A stretch of DNA of 64,000 nucleotides, taken from the NCBI GenBank assembly GCA_010279815.1, contig QEOQ01000088.1, positions 113,466 through 177,465 of the forward strand, written 5' to 3'. Both the position numbers and the translations under genes were made by a program. The DNA comes from Brachionus plicatilis (taxonomy: Eukaryota > Rotifera > Eurotatoria > Ploima > Brachionidae). Below, piece by piece: positions 23,039-33,934 of this stretch (within the stretch, counting starts at the first letter, position 1; every line of letters begins with the position of its first letter). The notes below the pieces were generated by a model that worked only from the letters and a program-made list of their open reading frames with translations, was not told the origin of the DNA and searched no databases.

Positions 23039-23942
23039 ATTTATTTAGAATTTAAAATAAATTCTTTTTTATTCAATTAATTTCCAGTTTTTTTTTTCTC
23101 AAAATCTATAAAATTCATGCATCATTTATTCATTTTTGTTGGATCAATTAAATGCCGGAAACTTTATAATCTGTCATTGAGAAAATTATAGAATATTCAA
23201 ATTTTTTTTTTCATTAAATTTAATAAAATAAATTTTAAATCTGAGTAATGAGTAAATTTTTTAAATTTTAGCCCTCAAATTAAAATAAATATCTCAAAAA
23301 TCATACTTAAAAACTTTTCTTTAGATAAGTTCATTAGAAAATCGGCAAAACTTTTTTTACTTCACAAAAAAATAAAAAGGTGCTATTTGCCGATGCCATT
23401 TTAACTAAATGATAAATCAATCAATTCAATAAATTCATTAAATTTGTTTGATTTTTATTAAATTTTGTAGGATAACTTTTTAATTTCAAAAATTAAACTT
23501 TTAAATGGTTTTCTTTTTCTTATTTTGTATAAATGGACTAAATCATCCGTGTCTGAATTTTGATAATTGGTCTTATTGATTGAGTTGAATTAAATAAAAA
23601 AAATAATAATTAAATGCTTTTTTTTGTAGTCAAAAACATCAAATAAAAGTAAATTATACTACAAATTTATTAAAAAAAGCATTTTTTAAATATTCATAAT
23701 AATTTTTTTTAATTGGAAAAAGTATACCAAAAATTAATTTAAAAAAGTATTGTTTGCATTTATTAACAAATTATAAACATTTTTTTTTCATTACCATATC
23801 ACAACTTTTACATTTCATGTCGATATCAACATTATCTATTTTGGCTGAGCTGGTGGTTGGAATATCAGAACAAAATCTTTTAAAGAATGTATATGAAAAT
23901 AAGAAATACTTTTATTTTCTAATTGAAAGCAAATTAAATAGG
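23039..23942. other. Intergenic, no gene seen
   Basis: The 3' flank of the fibrinogen-like gene and A/T runs. A low-complexity ORF at 23754-24008 runs into the left inverted repeat of the next element and is not considered coding. Confidence 0.45.
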
Positions 23943-24418
23943 CATGTTAAATTTTTTTTATTATTTTCTTTTTTTAATATTTTTTTTAAAGTTTTTATTG
24001 TTTATTAATCTAATAATTATTCATTTTCAACCGAAGCGAACCAAAATTTTAGCGAACCGAACCATAGCGAATCGAACTGAACAGAGCCGAACTAGAGAAA
24101 AGTTTTAGAAAAAAAAATTTTATAATTTTTTTTTTGAAATTAAACAATTAAAAAAAAATTTTCGATTTTATAAAAAAGTTAAAAAAAATCCATTTTCCAT
24201 GCTTCATACCAGAAGTCATAGTCACTAAAATTGATGTCCAAGCCAGCGTTTAAGTTGACTTAAGACTTGTGAATTCTATACAACTCTTTTTTTTAATGTT
24301 TTCTTGTAAATGTTTAACTTTTTGTTTATTTCTTGATTTTTAGATTTTTGAATGAAAAAAATATTGATGTAACGTTTAGACAACGTTTAGTTTAGTAGTT
24401 AAGTAACGTTTAGTGATG

Positions 24419-24448
24419 TTTTCGCTTTTACAATTGTAAAAGCGAAAA
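24419..24448. repeat. Perfect 30-bp palindrome
   Basis: TTTTCGCTTTTACAA followed directly by its exact reverse complement, centred on CAATTG (24431-24436). It follows three ACGTTTAG motifs at 24372-24413. Confidence 0.9.
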
Positions 24449-24881
24449 ATTTATCTTATATTTTCAATTTAATAAATCGATAAGTGTATAAGTAAAAGAT
24501 TAAATAAAAAAAAATTTAATTAAAAAATATTTTTTTTTTATAAAACATTTGTCCTTTATTTAATTTTACAATCTTTATTTACAATTAAATAATTTTTATT
24601 GATATTTTGCAGAATCTTTATTGAAATCAATAGAGATTTTTTATTGCAATTAGAAAGAATTTTTAAAATTTTTTTGTAGAATATTTACAGAAAAGAGTAG
24701 AAATTGTGAAGAAAAGGCGTTCGAAATTCAACAAAAAATCTGTAAAAATACCTTTAAAGATTCTACAAAATATATGTTAAATTGAGTTGACTGGGAAGGC
24801 TGCATTTAGCGATCTTGCCATAAAATTTTTGAATGACACAAAATTGTCTGAGCCACCAAATGCAAGGGCTGATACTTCTAG

Positions 24882-25332
24882 AGGTATTATATTGGCGAAT
24901 TTCAAAAGAAAAAACAAAGACATAAAAAAATTGAGCTTTCCCCTTTTCACTCATTCGAATCGAATGAAACACAACATCTTGTTATAGAAGAAGAAGTCTT
25001 TCAAAGTTAGTTTTTTTTAGGATTAAATGATAAAAAAATTGTTTGAATTTTATTATTTTAAAGGTCGTGATAGCGACCAAGGACAAGTTGAAAGCCATCA
25101 AGCTAATCATTCAGCAGCTCCTTCGGTCGAAAACAGTCTTTCGGCATCATTGGACGATGAATGTCTGAATGAAAAACATGACGAAAATTGTGCCGTCAAA
25201 CATTCAACTGGCTTCATATACAATCGGTTAGAAGAATCAGAAAGAGATGCCTTTCTAAAAAGAATCTTTGGGAAGAATCGAAATCAAAAAAAGCTTCTTG
25301 AATACACAGTTGAGAATATTTTTGGTAATTAA
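24882..25332 (+). pseudogene. Two exon-like segments of an unrecognised protein
   Basis: Exon-like blocks 24882-25005 and 25064-25332 join in phase through a GTTAGT donor (25006) and an AAAG acceptor. The joined frame reads RYYIGEFQKKK..., then ETQHLVIEEEVFQ, SRDSDQGQVESHQ, and ends with FIYNRLEESERDAF...LEYTVENIFGN. Composition and charge pattern are protein-like, but no family was recognised. Another frame upstream (24787-24881, ...PPNARADTSR) also looks coding and would need a frameshift to join, so the locus may be decayed. The last codons (TTTGGTAATTAA) also contain a possible GTAATT donor, so more exons may once have followed. Probably part of the surrounding inverted-repeat element. 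Confidence 0.35.
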
Positions 25333-25833
25333 AATCATTTACTTCATGGCAGTCAAATCAACTTTTCAACAGAGCCGAACTAGAAAAGAGTTTTAGAAAA
25401 CAAATTTTTTAAATTTTTTTTAACTTTTTAATAAAGTGGAAATTTTTTTTTAAATTGTCTAATTTCAAAAAAAAATATAAAATTTTTTTTTTTAGCAAAT
25501 AAAAAAAATTGAATTGATGGTGAAGATAATGATAAATGCTTTTTTTTGAATCATTTTAAGAATATTTTGTTTTTTAATGCTTTAAAAAATTTTAAAACTT
25601 TAGTTTTAATGACTCAATAATTGTCTTAATTTTCATTAATATCATTATAAAGATCGAATTTAGATGATGACTAAAATTATTTTAATGTTATATTTTTTTA
25701 AAAGAATGCAGCAATAAATGCTGAACATTGCTGCTTTCAAATAATTTGAAAATGAATAATTATTAGATTAATAAACAATAAAAGCTTTTAAAAAAATATT
25801 AAAAAATGAAAATAATAAAAAAAATTTAACATG

Positions 25834-26761
25834 GAAACTAAATAAACATATTATAAAAATGATAATTATTTCTAATATTCATTGAACTAGACATTTTAAA
25901 AACTTTTTGTAATTATTTATTTTTTTGCCTGTATCGAGTTAATCAAATAAAATAAATAAAATTATTAATTTAAAAAAGAAAAGTTAAATAAGTTATGAAA
26001 TGTTTTACATGATTATAACTATATTGATAGGTGCTGAAAAATAAGAGTAAATAATAAGAAAGGTATATGTTGCAATATTACATACATTAGTTAATTTTTT
26101 TAAATTCTAAATAAAAAAATTCGAAGATAAAAAAATTTGGATACTTCGATAATTAGCTGCCATTTTTTAAATTTAAGTGTCAAATATTTTAAAATATTTA
26201 GTGTAGTTTAAATTCATTTTTTAATGTATAATATTAATAATTGGGGAATGTAATTTTTTAAAAAAGAAAAAAGGAATAAAACATTTGGGGTATTTTGTTC
26301 AAATTTTTTGATATCGACTTTAATCATCCCTAAAAAACATTTTGAAAAAAAGTTAAAAAAACAAAAAATTTCCAAGAAAAACCTCAATTCATAGAAAAAT
26401 TGTTTATTATGATTTTTTGAAATTGTTTTTAAAAAACTTTGAAAAGTCTAATCAATTAAATTCCTAAATTTTAATGAATTGATTAATAAATATCTAGGAT
26501 TATTTACTTTTGTAGAAATTCGAAGACATAACTTCTAATTTATATACAACTCTTTTTTGTTTTTTAAAAGCTCAGTAGATTATTTATTTTACATTGAAGT
26601 ATTGGATGAACTGGTTTAGATAATTGAGCCAACCTAATGTCAAAATAATATTTTTGATTTTTTTTTGAAATATTTTTTATGCTATTTTTTGAAAAAATTG
26701 AATTAAAAAAAATAATGTTTATTTTAAAACGATTGAAATTTAAATTTTTATTTAATTTTAT
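25834..26761. other. Intergenic, no gene seen
   Basis: A/T runs between the inverted-repeat element and MRPL41. No exon-like segment. Confidence 0.45.
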
Positions 26762-27326
26762 TTAGATTTTCTGAATTTTTTCTTTAACTGTTTCAATAAT
26801 TTCAACTTCAAGTGTTTTCTTATAAAGATCTTTCGCTCCAAAAACTGTATTCTTTATTTCTTTTACATTGTATGGAACATAAGGTTTCAACTAAAAAAAA
26901 TATAATTTAATTTTCAAAAAAAATGAATAATTCAGTACTTGAAAATCAGTCAAATCAGGCACGACAATTTCAGGAACCATTTCTTCAACAAAAATAAATT
27001 CTTTTGTCTTGGGATCAATGAATCCCGGAATTTGCACACCACGATCTAAAAAACTTGTCTTAATTTATAGTCCAAAAATTAAAAGAAAAAGAAAATTTAC
27101 GCAAAAAAGGCTTGTTTGTCCATTCAATGTGACCACCGCGAACATTATAAGGCTCGGCACTTTTTGGGGTCCATCTCCAACGCCGATCGAACGGGTCTGC
27201 AGTTCTTTTGCGTGTATGGGAAAAATTGTTTGAGTACTCTTCTTTAGGTGGTTTGCGAGCAAGTGAAGCGCCCGTAGTCGAAATAGAGCGCTTCAAAATT
27301 TTACCCAAATTATTCGATTTCAACAT
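26762..27326 (-). CDS. MRPL41: Mitochondrial large-subunit ribosomal protein L41 (3 exons)
   Basis: Component of the mitochondrial large ribosomal subunit (mL41). Exons on the minus strand are 27326-27101, 27045-26939 and 26890-26762, all in phase, giving 153 residues (human about 137). The decisive block spans exons 2 and 3: FVEEMVPEIVVPDLTDFQLKPYV, which corresponds to the conserved '[21 protein letters not shown]' of animal L41. The N-terminus (MLKSNNLGKILKRSISTTGA) is basic with no acidic residues, as expected of a mitochondrial targeting sequence. The middle exon carries RGVQIPGFIDPKTKEF. The ATG at 27326 was chosen because the open frame upstream is F/L-rich and starts only with TTG. 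Introns are 55 and 48 bases. Confidence 0.9.
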
Positions 27327-28368
27327 TTTATTTACCAGAATATATAATTTTTGGATGAAAAAATTCAAATTTAGTTTTAACAAAAGTAAAAAAAATATTA
27401 TTTTCAACGCTAAAATTTTTTCACATTAAACTTAACAAAAAAATAATGACTTTTATTTAATAAAGATTTAAATTTAAAATTAAATTATTCATTTTATAAA
27501 GACAAATAATTGTAAATTTTTATATTTCAGTCATGCTATAATTTAACTTTTCTTGGTATTTTTACGTTGAATGCGCCTTTTTATCCAAAAGTGCGTAAAT
27601 CTACGTAATATTACAATTTTTGCCGTAATTATGTATGAGTATTTTCTATTAGCAATTGGAATTTTACGCAAAAATTTCTTTACTATTTTTGAACATGAAA
27701 ATTAAATTTTATGAATAATTACAGAAAAATAATGTTTAATAAAAATAAACTTTAAAAAAAAATTAATGATTTCAATAAAAATTGAGAAAAGCCCTCTTTT
27801 TTAACTAATTTATTTTACTTTAAAATCAAAATTTTGAAAAAGTAAAATCTAAAATTTGTTCAGAATTTTCTCTAGTTTCAAAAATTGTATATCTCATTTC
27901 GTGTCAAGGGGATCACTTGGGACTAGATACAAAAAAACAAAAAAATGGGTAAAATTTCGATTTTTTTTGAAAAAATCTCAAGACTAAATTTTTTTGAAAG
28001 AAAAAAAAACCTATTTTCTAGTAGAAAATTTTTTCCTCTACAAGATAGTATGTGATTTATATATTTATTGTGTATGCTTGCAAAAGATATTCTCATCGGA
28101 CCGAAGCATACTTTTGACAATTAAAAAATTCTTTGAGTTCATGTAGCGGAAATTTTTTTTTCAACCCATTTTATTTTAATAAAAGTCGAATTGTATTCAG
28201 TAAAAAAAATAATATTTAATTTTCATCAAATTTTCTATTCTTGTAATTTTATATGATTGAGACAAGAAAATTACAAGTAAAAATTAATTAATTTTTTTTT
28301 TTTAAATTTTTAATTTAATTGATTTCTTAATTTTTTTTAACTGACAAAATTTATTTATAAATTGATGA
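27327..28368. other. Intergenic, no gene seen
   Basis: Upstream of MRPL41. There is a small cluster of TTTTACGC/GCGTAAAT motifs around 27556-27670, similar to motifs at about 43865-43915. No gene. Confidence 0.45.
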
Positions 28369-28376
28369 CATTATTT

Positions 28377-29129
28377 TAGTGTTGGCAATCGATTATCAAT
28401 AATCGATTCAATAATCGACTAACTTTAAATCGACTATTTTTTTTTAGTCGATTATTTAATCGATTAAATTTTTTTAGTCGATTATTAAATCGATTAATTT
28501 TTTTTAGTCGACTATTAAATCGATTAATTTTTTCTAGTCGATTATTAAATCGATTAATTTTTTTTAGTCGATTATTATTTTAGTCGACTTTTAAATCGAA
28601 TTATTTTTATTTTGCTTTAAATCTATAATTTTAAATCAATTAAAAACCTTTTTTATTAAAAAATAATATTTTTTGCCCTCCTAAATTTTAATTTCGAGAT
28701 AAATTAGAAGTATTATAGTCATCTAGAAAAAATAATTCGATTTAATAGTCGACTAAAATAATAATCGACTAAAAAAAATTAGTCGATTTAATAGTTAACT
28801 GAAAAAATTTAATCGATTTAATAGTCGATTAAAAAAATTGAGTCGATTTAAAAATCGATTAAGAACAATTAATCGATTTAAAAATCGATTAAAAAAAATT
28901 AGTTGATTTAATAATCGACTGAAAAAGTTTAATCGATTTAATAGTCGACTAAAAAAATTTAATCGATTTAATAGTCGACTAAAAAAATTTAATCGATTTA
29001 ATAGTCGACTAAAAAAAATAAATCGATTTAATAATCGACTAGAAAAAATTAATCGATTTAATAGTCGACTAAAAAAAATTAATCGATTTATTAAATTTGT
29101 CAATCGATTGGAGTCGATTGCCAACACTA
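28377..29129. mobile_element. Foldback/hAT-like MITE built of ATCGAT/GTCGAC repeats
   Basis: Element of 753 bp with inverted termini TAGTGTTGGCAATCGA (left) and TCGATTGCCAACACTA (right). The 8 bases on each side, CATTATTT (28369-28376) and CATTTTTT (29130-29137), match at 7 of 8, as an 8-bp hAT target duplication with one later change would. The left arm is a tandem array of about 30-bp units (TTTTTTAGTCGATTATTAAATCGATTAA type), the right arm the inverse (AATCGATTTAATAGTCGACTAAAAAA), so the DNA could fold into a long hairpin. A unique spacer lies at about 28605-28735. A minus-strand ORF of repeated N-R-L-N-F-F-S units is a by-product of the array. A second family member is at 58238-58674. Confidence 0.8.
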
Positions 29130-29296
29130 CATTTTTTTTAACTTAACTTTGTGCGATACATTAAATAGCATTAAATAATTTTTGTGACAACTAATACTGT
29201 TAATTTACGAATAGTAAATTAAATTGACTTTTATTTTAATTGAAGATTTAATATTAATCCTTTTTTTTTCGATATTGTTATCAAAATTTAAGTCGC

Positions 29297-29664
29297 TTCG
29301 ATTTGGCATCTTGAAGTTTAGAATCAAAAAAATCAGATCAAATAGTATTTTTTTTATAACTTTTGAATGGTACTTGATTAAATCTCTCTGCAAAATGCTA
29401 AATGATGCAAAATACATGCTGAATACTGTGTGAGGCTCTGCAAAAACTCTGCATTTAAATTGCGCAGTCAAATTAAATACTTTTTAATGGCGTGCATTTT
29501 GCTGCAAAATGCAGAGTTTTTGCAGAGCCTCACACAATATTCAGCATGTATTTTGCATCATTTAGCATTTTGCAGAGAGATTTAATCAAATACCATTCAA
29601 AAGTTATAAAAAAATTACTTTTTGATCTGATTTTTTTGATCCTAAACTTCAAGATGCCTTCGAT
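29297..29664. repeat. Long hairpin: two 155-bp inverted arms
   Basis: Left arm about 29297-29452 and right arm about 29509-29664 are reverse complements with few differences (landmarks GGCATCTTGAAG/CTTCAAGATGCC and GAGGCTCTGCAAAAACTCTG/CAGAGTTTTTGCAGAGCCTC), separated by about 56 bases. Both strands therefore show the same ORF (FAEPHT.FSMYFASFSILQRDL), which is a mirror effect and not a gene. Probably a palindromic MITE or a tail-to-tail insertion. Ends and target duplication not determined. Confidence 0.85.
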
Positions 29665-29871
29665 TTCAATTTGTTCTTTTGATTGAACTTTTACATTTCC
29701 GAGAATAATTTTTATAAAAAAAAAAATTAAAATTAGTAAATATCAAAGATGCTTGAGTTTTTGAGAAAAAATTTACATTTTATTAAAAATTAATTAAGTC
29801 AAAATTTGGCTTAACTGCGGCTAAAAACTTTAAAAAAAAAATAAATAAAAAAATTAAAATACTAAACAAAA

Positions 29872-31127
29872 CTATTTGTCTTTAATCCAGCTAAAAATTG
29901 ATTTCGATTGTTCTTTGGTGTCACTAGCCTTGAGTATTGCCGAACGAATTTTCGAAGGCAATTTGTCAAAACAGTGCTTACACACAGGCTTAGAGTCAAA
30001 ATCATAAAATTTTGTTTTCTGATTCATCATTGCATCGCAAAGATAGCACGAAAAGTGCTTGTCACACCACGACTTGTTCATGAACGAAAAAACTTTAAAA
30101 TCAAAAATTAGTTCAATTCTAGACCAAATTTGAGCACCTATTACCATCTCCAGTAATGGTCGAATTGCATACAAAGCAAAGATTTCCAAACAATTGACTA
30201 TAATGCGCTTCACAGTACGCAAGACCCCTTTTTTCAAAATGCTTCGAACCATTGAACGGAATTTCGCACTTGGCACATGCAAAATGCTCAACGTGCCATG
30301 TTTTTCCCAATGCATAAACAATTCTTTCCTGGTCTATTGGCGTGTGACAGGCCGAACAAATCGGTATGTCTAATTTGTCATGACACTTGGTACAGTACAA
30401 ATCGCCCCTTACCTCACGAGCATTACAATTCAACTCCTGGTCACACAATTTACAGTTAAAGTGGTACGGATGGTACGTTTCACCTTTGTAGCGGATCATG
30501 TCATTCTCGATGGGAGTCGAGCATTTGTGACACTTTATTTGGTTCTGATTTTTTATTTTTTCCTTTAGATTACACTCTCTACAAAATGGTCTTTGTGCAT
30601 TTTTCACAAATCCGGTGTCCAGCAGAACATTACACGAATGGCATCTGAAGCACTCGGGATGCCAATTAAAATTAACTGCTTTAATCACCCTTCCTTTTAT
30701 GAACAATTCTTGAATAAAAAATAAAAAAATTTTTTTTCAAATTTTATTTTTTTTATCAATTTTTACTGCATCCTCTGCAAAATGGAGCGAACAAAAGCTG
30801 AAAATCATTCTCGCAATACTTTCTATTTTCAAACTTAAAAAAAAAGTAAGTAAAAAATCTAAAATTAGTCTGGACATGTTAGGCATACTTCATAATAGAC
30901 ACCGTCGTCGAAAGGCTGGAAGCATTGAGCACAGCTTTGTGAGGTAAAAAAATTTAGAAAAAAATTTTGTCAAGCTAAATGGTGGCCTACACGAAACAAT
31001 GCGAATGAAAAGTCTGTCCTTTGGCATTTATGATTTGCTGGTTGCAGTTGAAAGACTTTCGGCAAAAGGTGCATCTGAGCAGTGGGTCGTCTTGCAGCGC
31101 ATTGCCTAGATCAGACATGGTGTTCAT
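29872..31127 (-). CDS. LIMS1: PINCH / LIMS family LIM-only adaptor (5 exons)
   Basis: Adaptor of the ILK-PINCH-parvin complex at integrin adhesions. Minus-strand exons 31127-30991, 30934-30889, 30833-30767, 30708-30145 and 30092-29872 are all in phase and give 344 residues (human LIMS1 325). It has five LIM domains, each with the C-x2-C ... H-x2-C plus C-x2-C pattern: LIM1 opens with CTFCRKSF and HSHCFVCAQCFQPF; LIM2 has GRVIKAVNFNWHPECFRC; LIM3 has the YHPYHFNC block; LIM4 has GKTWHVEHFACAKCE and RGLAYCEAHYSQLFG; LIM5 has NKSWCDKHFSC and KPVCKHCF. The C-terminus ends with a charged tail. Splices fall inside conserved blocks (for example CFV|CAQC), which confirms them. In C. elegans the orthologue is UNC-97. 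LIM1, the ILK-binding domain, is complete. The start ATG could be 31127 or the one four codons later. Confidence 0.95.
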
Positions 31128-31366
31128 TAGGAAAAACTTGATGCTTTTCAATGCAGGTTTGTTATCAGCAAAAATTTATTATTTTTTATTTTCGATTTTT
31201 GAACGCTATCTGTATCATGGTTAATTATTAATCATCTTATCAAAAAAGTTTTAATGAGTACGGTCATTTTGATTAAAATTTTATGTATAGCTTTCATTTT
31301 TGAAATAAACTTTACTTTTGTTTAGATGAGTTTTATGAAAAAATGTGAAAAAAAAATCTTCAAGAA

Positions 31367-31762
31367 ATGACTCAAGACTCAAGAAATTTAAAATATAATT
31401 TAAGCAACAGTGAGAATCTGATTGAACCAACATCTAAATCAGTAAATGGTGAAAAAACTTTTGGATTTTTCTATTCACGACTTATAAATTGTTTTGTGAT
31501 CAAGAGATCAATGTTGAAATTTACAACATTTAGGCATTCAATTTTTAATAACATAAATCTAATTTTCTCAGATTTTGTAAAAAAATTCAAAAAATTTAAT
31601 TTAAATATATCAATGTTTTATTTTTTTAAATAATTATATAAACAATTAATATTTTTAATTTTTAAAACAATTTTTTATTTAAATAAATGGAGTGTTAATC
31701 GGTCTTTATGACATGGGCACTAGCCTGTTGATTAACCTTGAAATTGAATTGAATTGAAATTG
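31367..31762 (+). mobile_element. LINE 3' end (reverse-transcriptase ORF tail and 3' UTR)
   Basis: The ORF 31367-31633 contains SRNLKYNLSNSENLIEP..., NGEKTFGFFYSRLINCF, the typical C-terminal tail of non-LTR retrotransposon polyproteins ('SR..x(Y)xLRNxN...P...GexTFxxFxxKLxN'). After the stop come a short 3' UTR (GGGCACTAGCCTGTTGATTA) and a microsatellite-like tail of GAATT/GAAATT units (31738-31762), as in LINEs that end in short repeats. The same 3' UTR motif follows the minus-strand LINE tail at 57484-58090. A 5'-truncated dead copy. Confidence 0.65.
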
Positions 31763-33282
31763 AAAAAAAAATCTTAAATTCATTAAGTCTAAAAAATATT
31801 CTAAATCGAAGTCAAAGTCAAGTTACGGACTTGACTTAAGAATTATTTTTAAAGTAAAGTCATTGAAATGTTGACTTGTATATTTGAAGTTCAGAGAAAT
31901 TTTAGTTTAAAATATATACACTGGAAACTTAAATTTTTCAAGTATTATAAGTTTTATTATGAATTTATTATGATCTAGAACTTTACAACTTTTTATATTT
32001 TTTTTACTATTTTTTTTTAAACAATGTTCATAATAAAAAAAAATTCTTTAGTCAAGTGAAATGATTTAACTTTAAAAAATGTATTTTATTATTATATTTA
32101 AATTAGCTTCTATAAGAATATTTATTATTATTTATAAAAAAACTCTTTTATTTTTTGTTTATATCTAATTTAAATTTAAAGGTTGAGATGAAATTTAAAA
32201 TTTTCCAATTAGAGTAAGAAATTTAAAAAAAAAGTTAAAGATGAATTAAAAATGAATTTTGAATCATTTAAAAAGAGAGCAAAAATTTGAAACGCTGATT
32301 AAATCAAATATTTTTTAAATTAAATAAGTATCGTTTTAAAAAAAAAAATGAAGACGTCCCTGTTTGAATTTATCAAAGCAACGGTTCAATTAATGGAAGT
32401 ATTTATTTAAGGAAAAAAGGTGCGCATTATATTTTAGTTAACATTCCACTTCGGGCCCGGAAAATTTTTTTACAAATAAATATTTTAATTGTTCTTGTTT
32501 TTTATTTTATATTTTTTTTTGCTTTATCTTAAATATTTCTTATCATTTTTTAAACAAAAATTTGTCTTGAAAATAGAGGAAGTTTTTAGTATAATTCAAC
32601 ATGGACCCTCTCTTTTTCTAAAATCGGTCAAAAACATTTTTAATTTTCTTTCAAAAAAAAAAGCAAGTGTTAAATATTTCGATCAATTTTGATATGCAGA
32701 ACCATCAAGGTTTACAGATACTATCAAGCATTTTCGTTTTTGTAGGGAGAGACTGAAAAAGCTTAAGATTCTAGGAATGCTTATTTATCATATCGGACAA
32801 TTTAATTTCTTCTTAAGTATTCATAGCGTATTTTCCGGAAAAAATGAAATGAATATTATAATAATAAAAACATTTTTTTATTTTTTTTAATTATTTATTT
32901 ATTCAGATTAAAATTTTAATTGAAAATAAATATTTGAAAATATTAGATCATAAATTTAAAATAGACTGAATTTAGTCGGAATAGTACACCAGTTGCTACA
33001 ATTTACAGAGCATGTTTTGCTCTTTCAGAACTTGAGCTTTTTTTATTATAAATAATCTGCAACGAGCATAGCTCGCGGAGCTGGGGTTCATAAGCCCGGC
33101 TATGGCAGATGAGTAAAAGAAAGCCGAAAAGAAGGGAACAAAGTTAAAATAAAGTAAAATAAAAACGAATTACATAACAAAAAAAAGTAAATAAATTAAT
33201 ATTTCAAAGTCACGAATGAAAAGCTTTAGCATTTTTTATATTTTGTTTTGTTTTTTTACCAAAATTTACAATGCCTTTCAGG
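31763..33282. other. Intergenic, one GC-richer island, no gene seen
   Basis: The island 33060-33130 (gagcatagctcgcggagctgg ... gaaagccgaaaag) followed by AAAATAAAGTAAAATAAA looks like another short retroelement 3' end. It has tRNA A-box-like and B-box-like strings, but they are too close together for a tRNA. No protein gene. Confidence 0.4.
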
Positions 33283-33934
33283 TGGATCCTACTAAAATAC
33301 TGAGCCCCAATTTTTTTCCAAAGCAAAAATATTTTTAAAAGTTTTAATATATCATTTTGTTTAAATTTTTATCTATTTTTTGAAAATTAAACTAGTTTTT
33401 CTGCGAAATTTTTATTTTTTGTGAAAATTGAATATTTTTATATTTTTGAAAACCTGGTCACCTACTGACCCCCAATTTTATACGACTGACCCACAACAAA
33501 ACCATTTTCCTCGAAGAGCTTTCTAAAAATGTGAAAAAAATGGGGGTCAGAAAATTTTAAAAAAGGCAAAATGTTATTTATTGTCCATTTTTATATTTTT
33601 ACATTTTTACATTTTTGAGAGAAGAATAAAAAATCTCAAAATCAAAATATCTAAAAAAATTTTCATTCAAGAAAAGTAATAATAAATTCGCAATTACTTA
33701 AAAAGGAGTTTCAGAAAAATTTAAATGTAAAAATCAAGGATAATTTTTTGAAAATCCCTTTTAATTAATTGCGAATTTATTATTACTTTTCTTGAATGAA
33801 AATTTTTTTAGATTTTTTGATTTTGAGATTTTTTATTCTTCTCTCAAAAATGTAAAAATGTTAAAATATAAAAATGTACAATAAATAACATTTTGCCTTA
33901 AAAAAATTGGGGGTCAGTATTTTAGTAGAACCCA
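33283..33934. mobile_element. MITE with target-site duplication TTCAGG
   Basis: Terminal inverted repeats TGGATCCTACTAAAATACTG (left) and the inverse of TGGGTTCTACTAAAATACTG (right) enclose about 652 bp. TTCAGG lies immediately outside both ends (33277-33282 and 33935-33940), a clear target duplication. Inside, 33566-33720 and 33752-33906 form a second, nearly perfect hairpin of about 155 bp per arm. The left half additionally holds 33318-33565, which has no partner and repeats the GGGGTCAG/CTGACCCC motif, so it may be an insertion or a rearranged half. No coding capacity. Confidence 0.8.

Larger units (their letters stand above)
23943..25833. mobile_element. Segment bounded by an 88-bp inverted repeat pair
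   Basis: Left arm 23943-24030 (CATGTTAAA ... TCATTTTCAA) is the reverse complement of right arm 25746-25833, with only a few differences over 88 bases. Inside, a second relation is direct: the block AACAGAGCCGAACTAG with its T-rich tail occurs near 24079 and again near 25371. Two exon-like segments lie in the middle (24882-25332). This looks like an old mobile element or nested insertions; no superfamily could be assigned and no target duplication is evident. Confidence 0.55.

Noticed and set aside
27060..27407. Longer N-terminus for MRPL41 starting at 27407
   Set aside because: It starts with TTG and is F/L/N-rich random sequence; the ATG at 27326 begins a typical mitochondrial presequence.
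28795..29127. Minus-strand ORF of repeated N-R-L-N-F-F-S units
   Set aside because: It is only the translation of the 30-base tandem array in the foldback arm.
28377..29129. Regular repeat spacing resembling a CRISPR array
   Set aside because: Units are tandem and nearly uniform with no unique spacers, they are inverted between the two arms, and the genome is eukaryotic with introns.
29205..29686. Two ORFs on opposite strands encoding the same peptide (FAEPHT.FSMYFASF)
   Set aside because: They are mirror images produced by the hairpin arms, with no codon bias and no splice or start context.
32348..32410. 20-codon ORF MKTSLFEFIKATVQLMEVFI as a micropeptide gene
   Set aside because: Too short to distinguish from chance and no supporting context.
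32489..32692. 67-codon ORF as a small membrane protein
   Set aside because: Composition (F, L, K, I, N) equals that of random AT-rich DNA; no upstream or downstream gene features.
33060..33130. Possible tRNA or tRNA-derived SINE (A-box TAGCTCGCGG, B-box GGTTCATAAGCC)
   Set aside because: The boxes are about 15 bases apart, too close for a tRNA, and no acceptor stem can be drawn; at most a retroelement 3' end.
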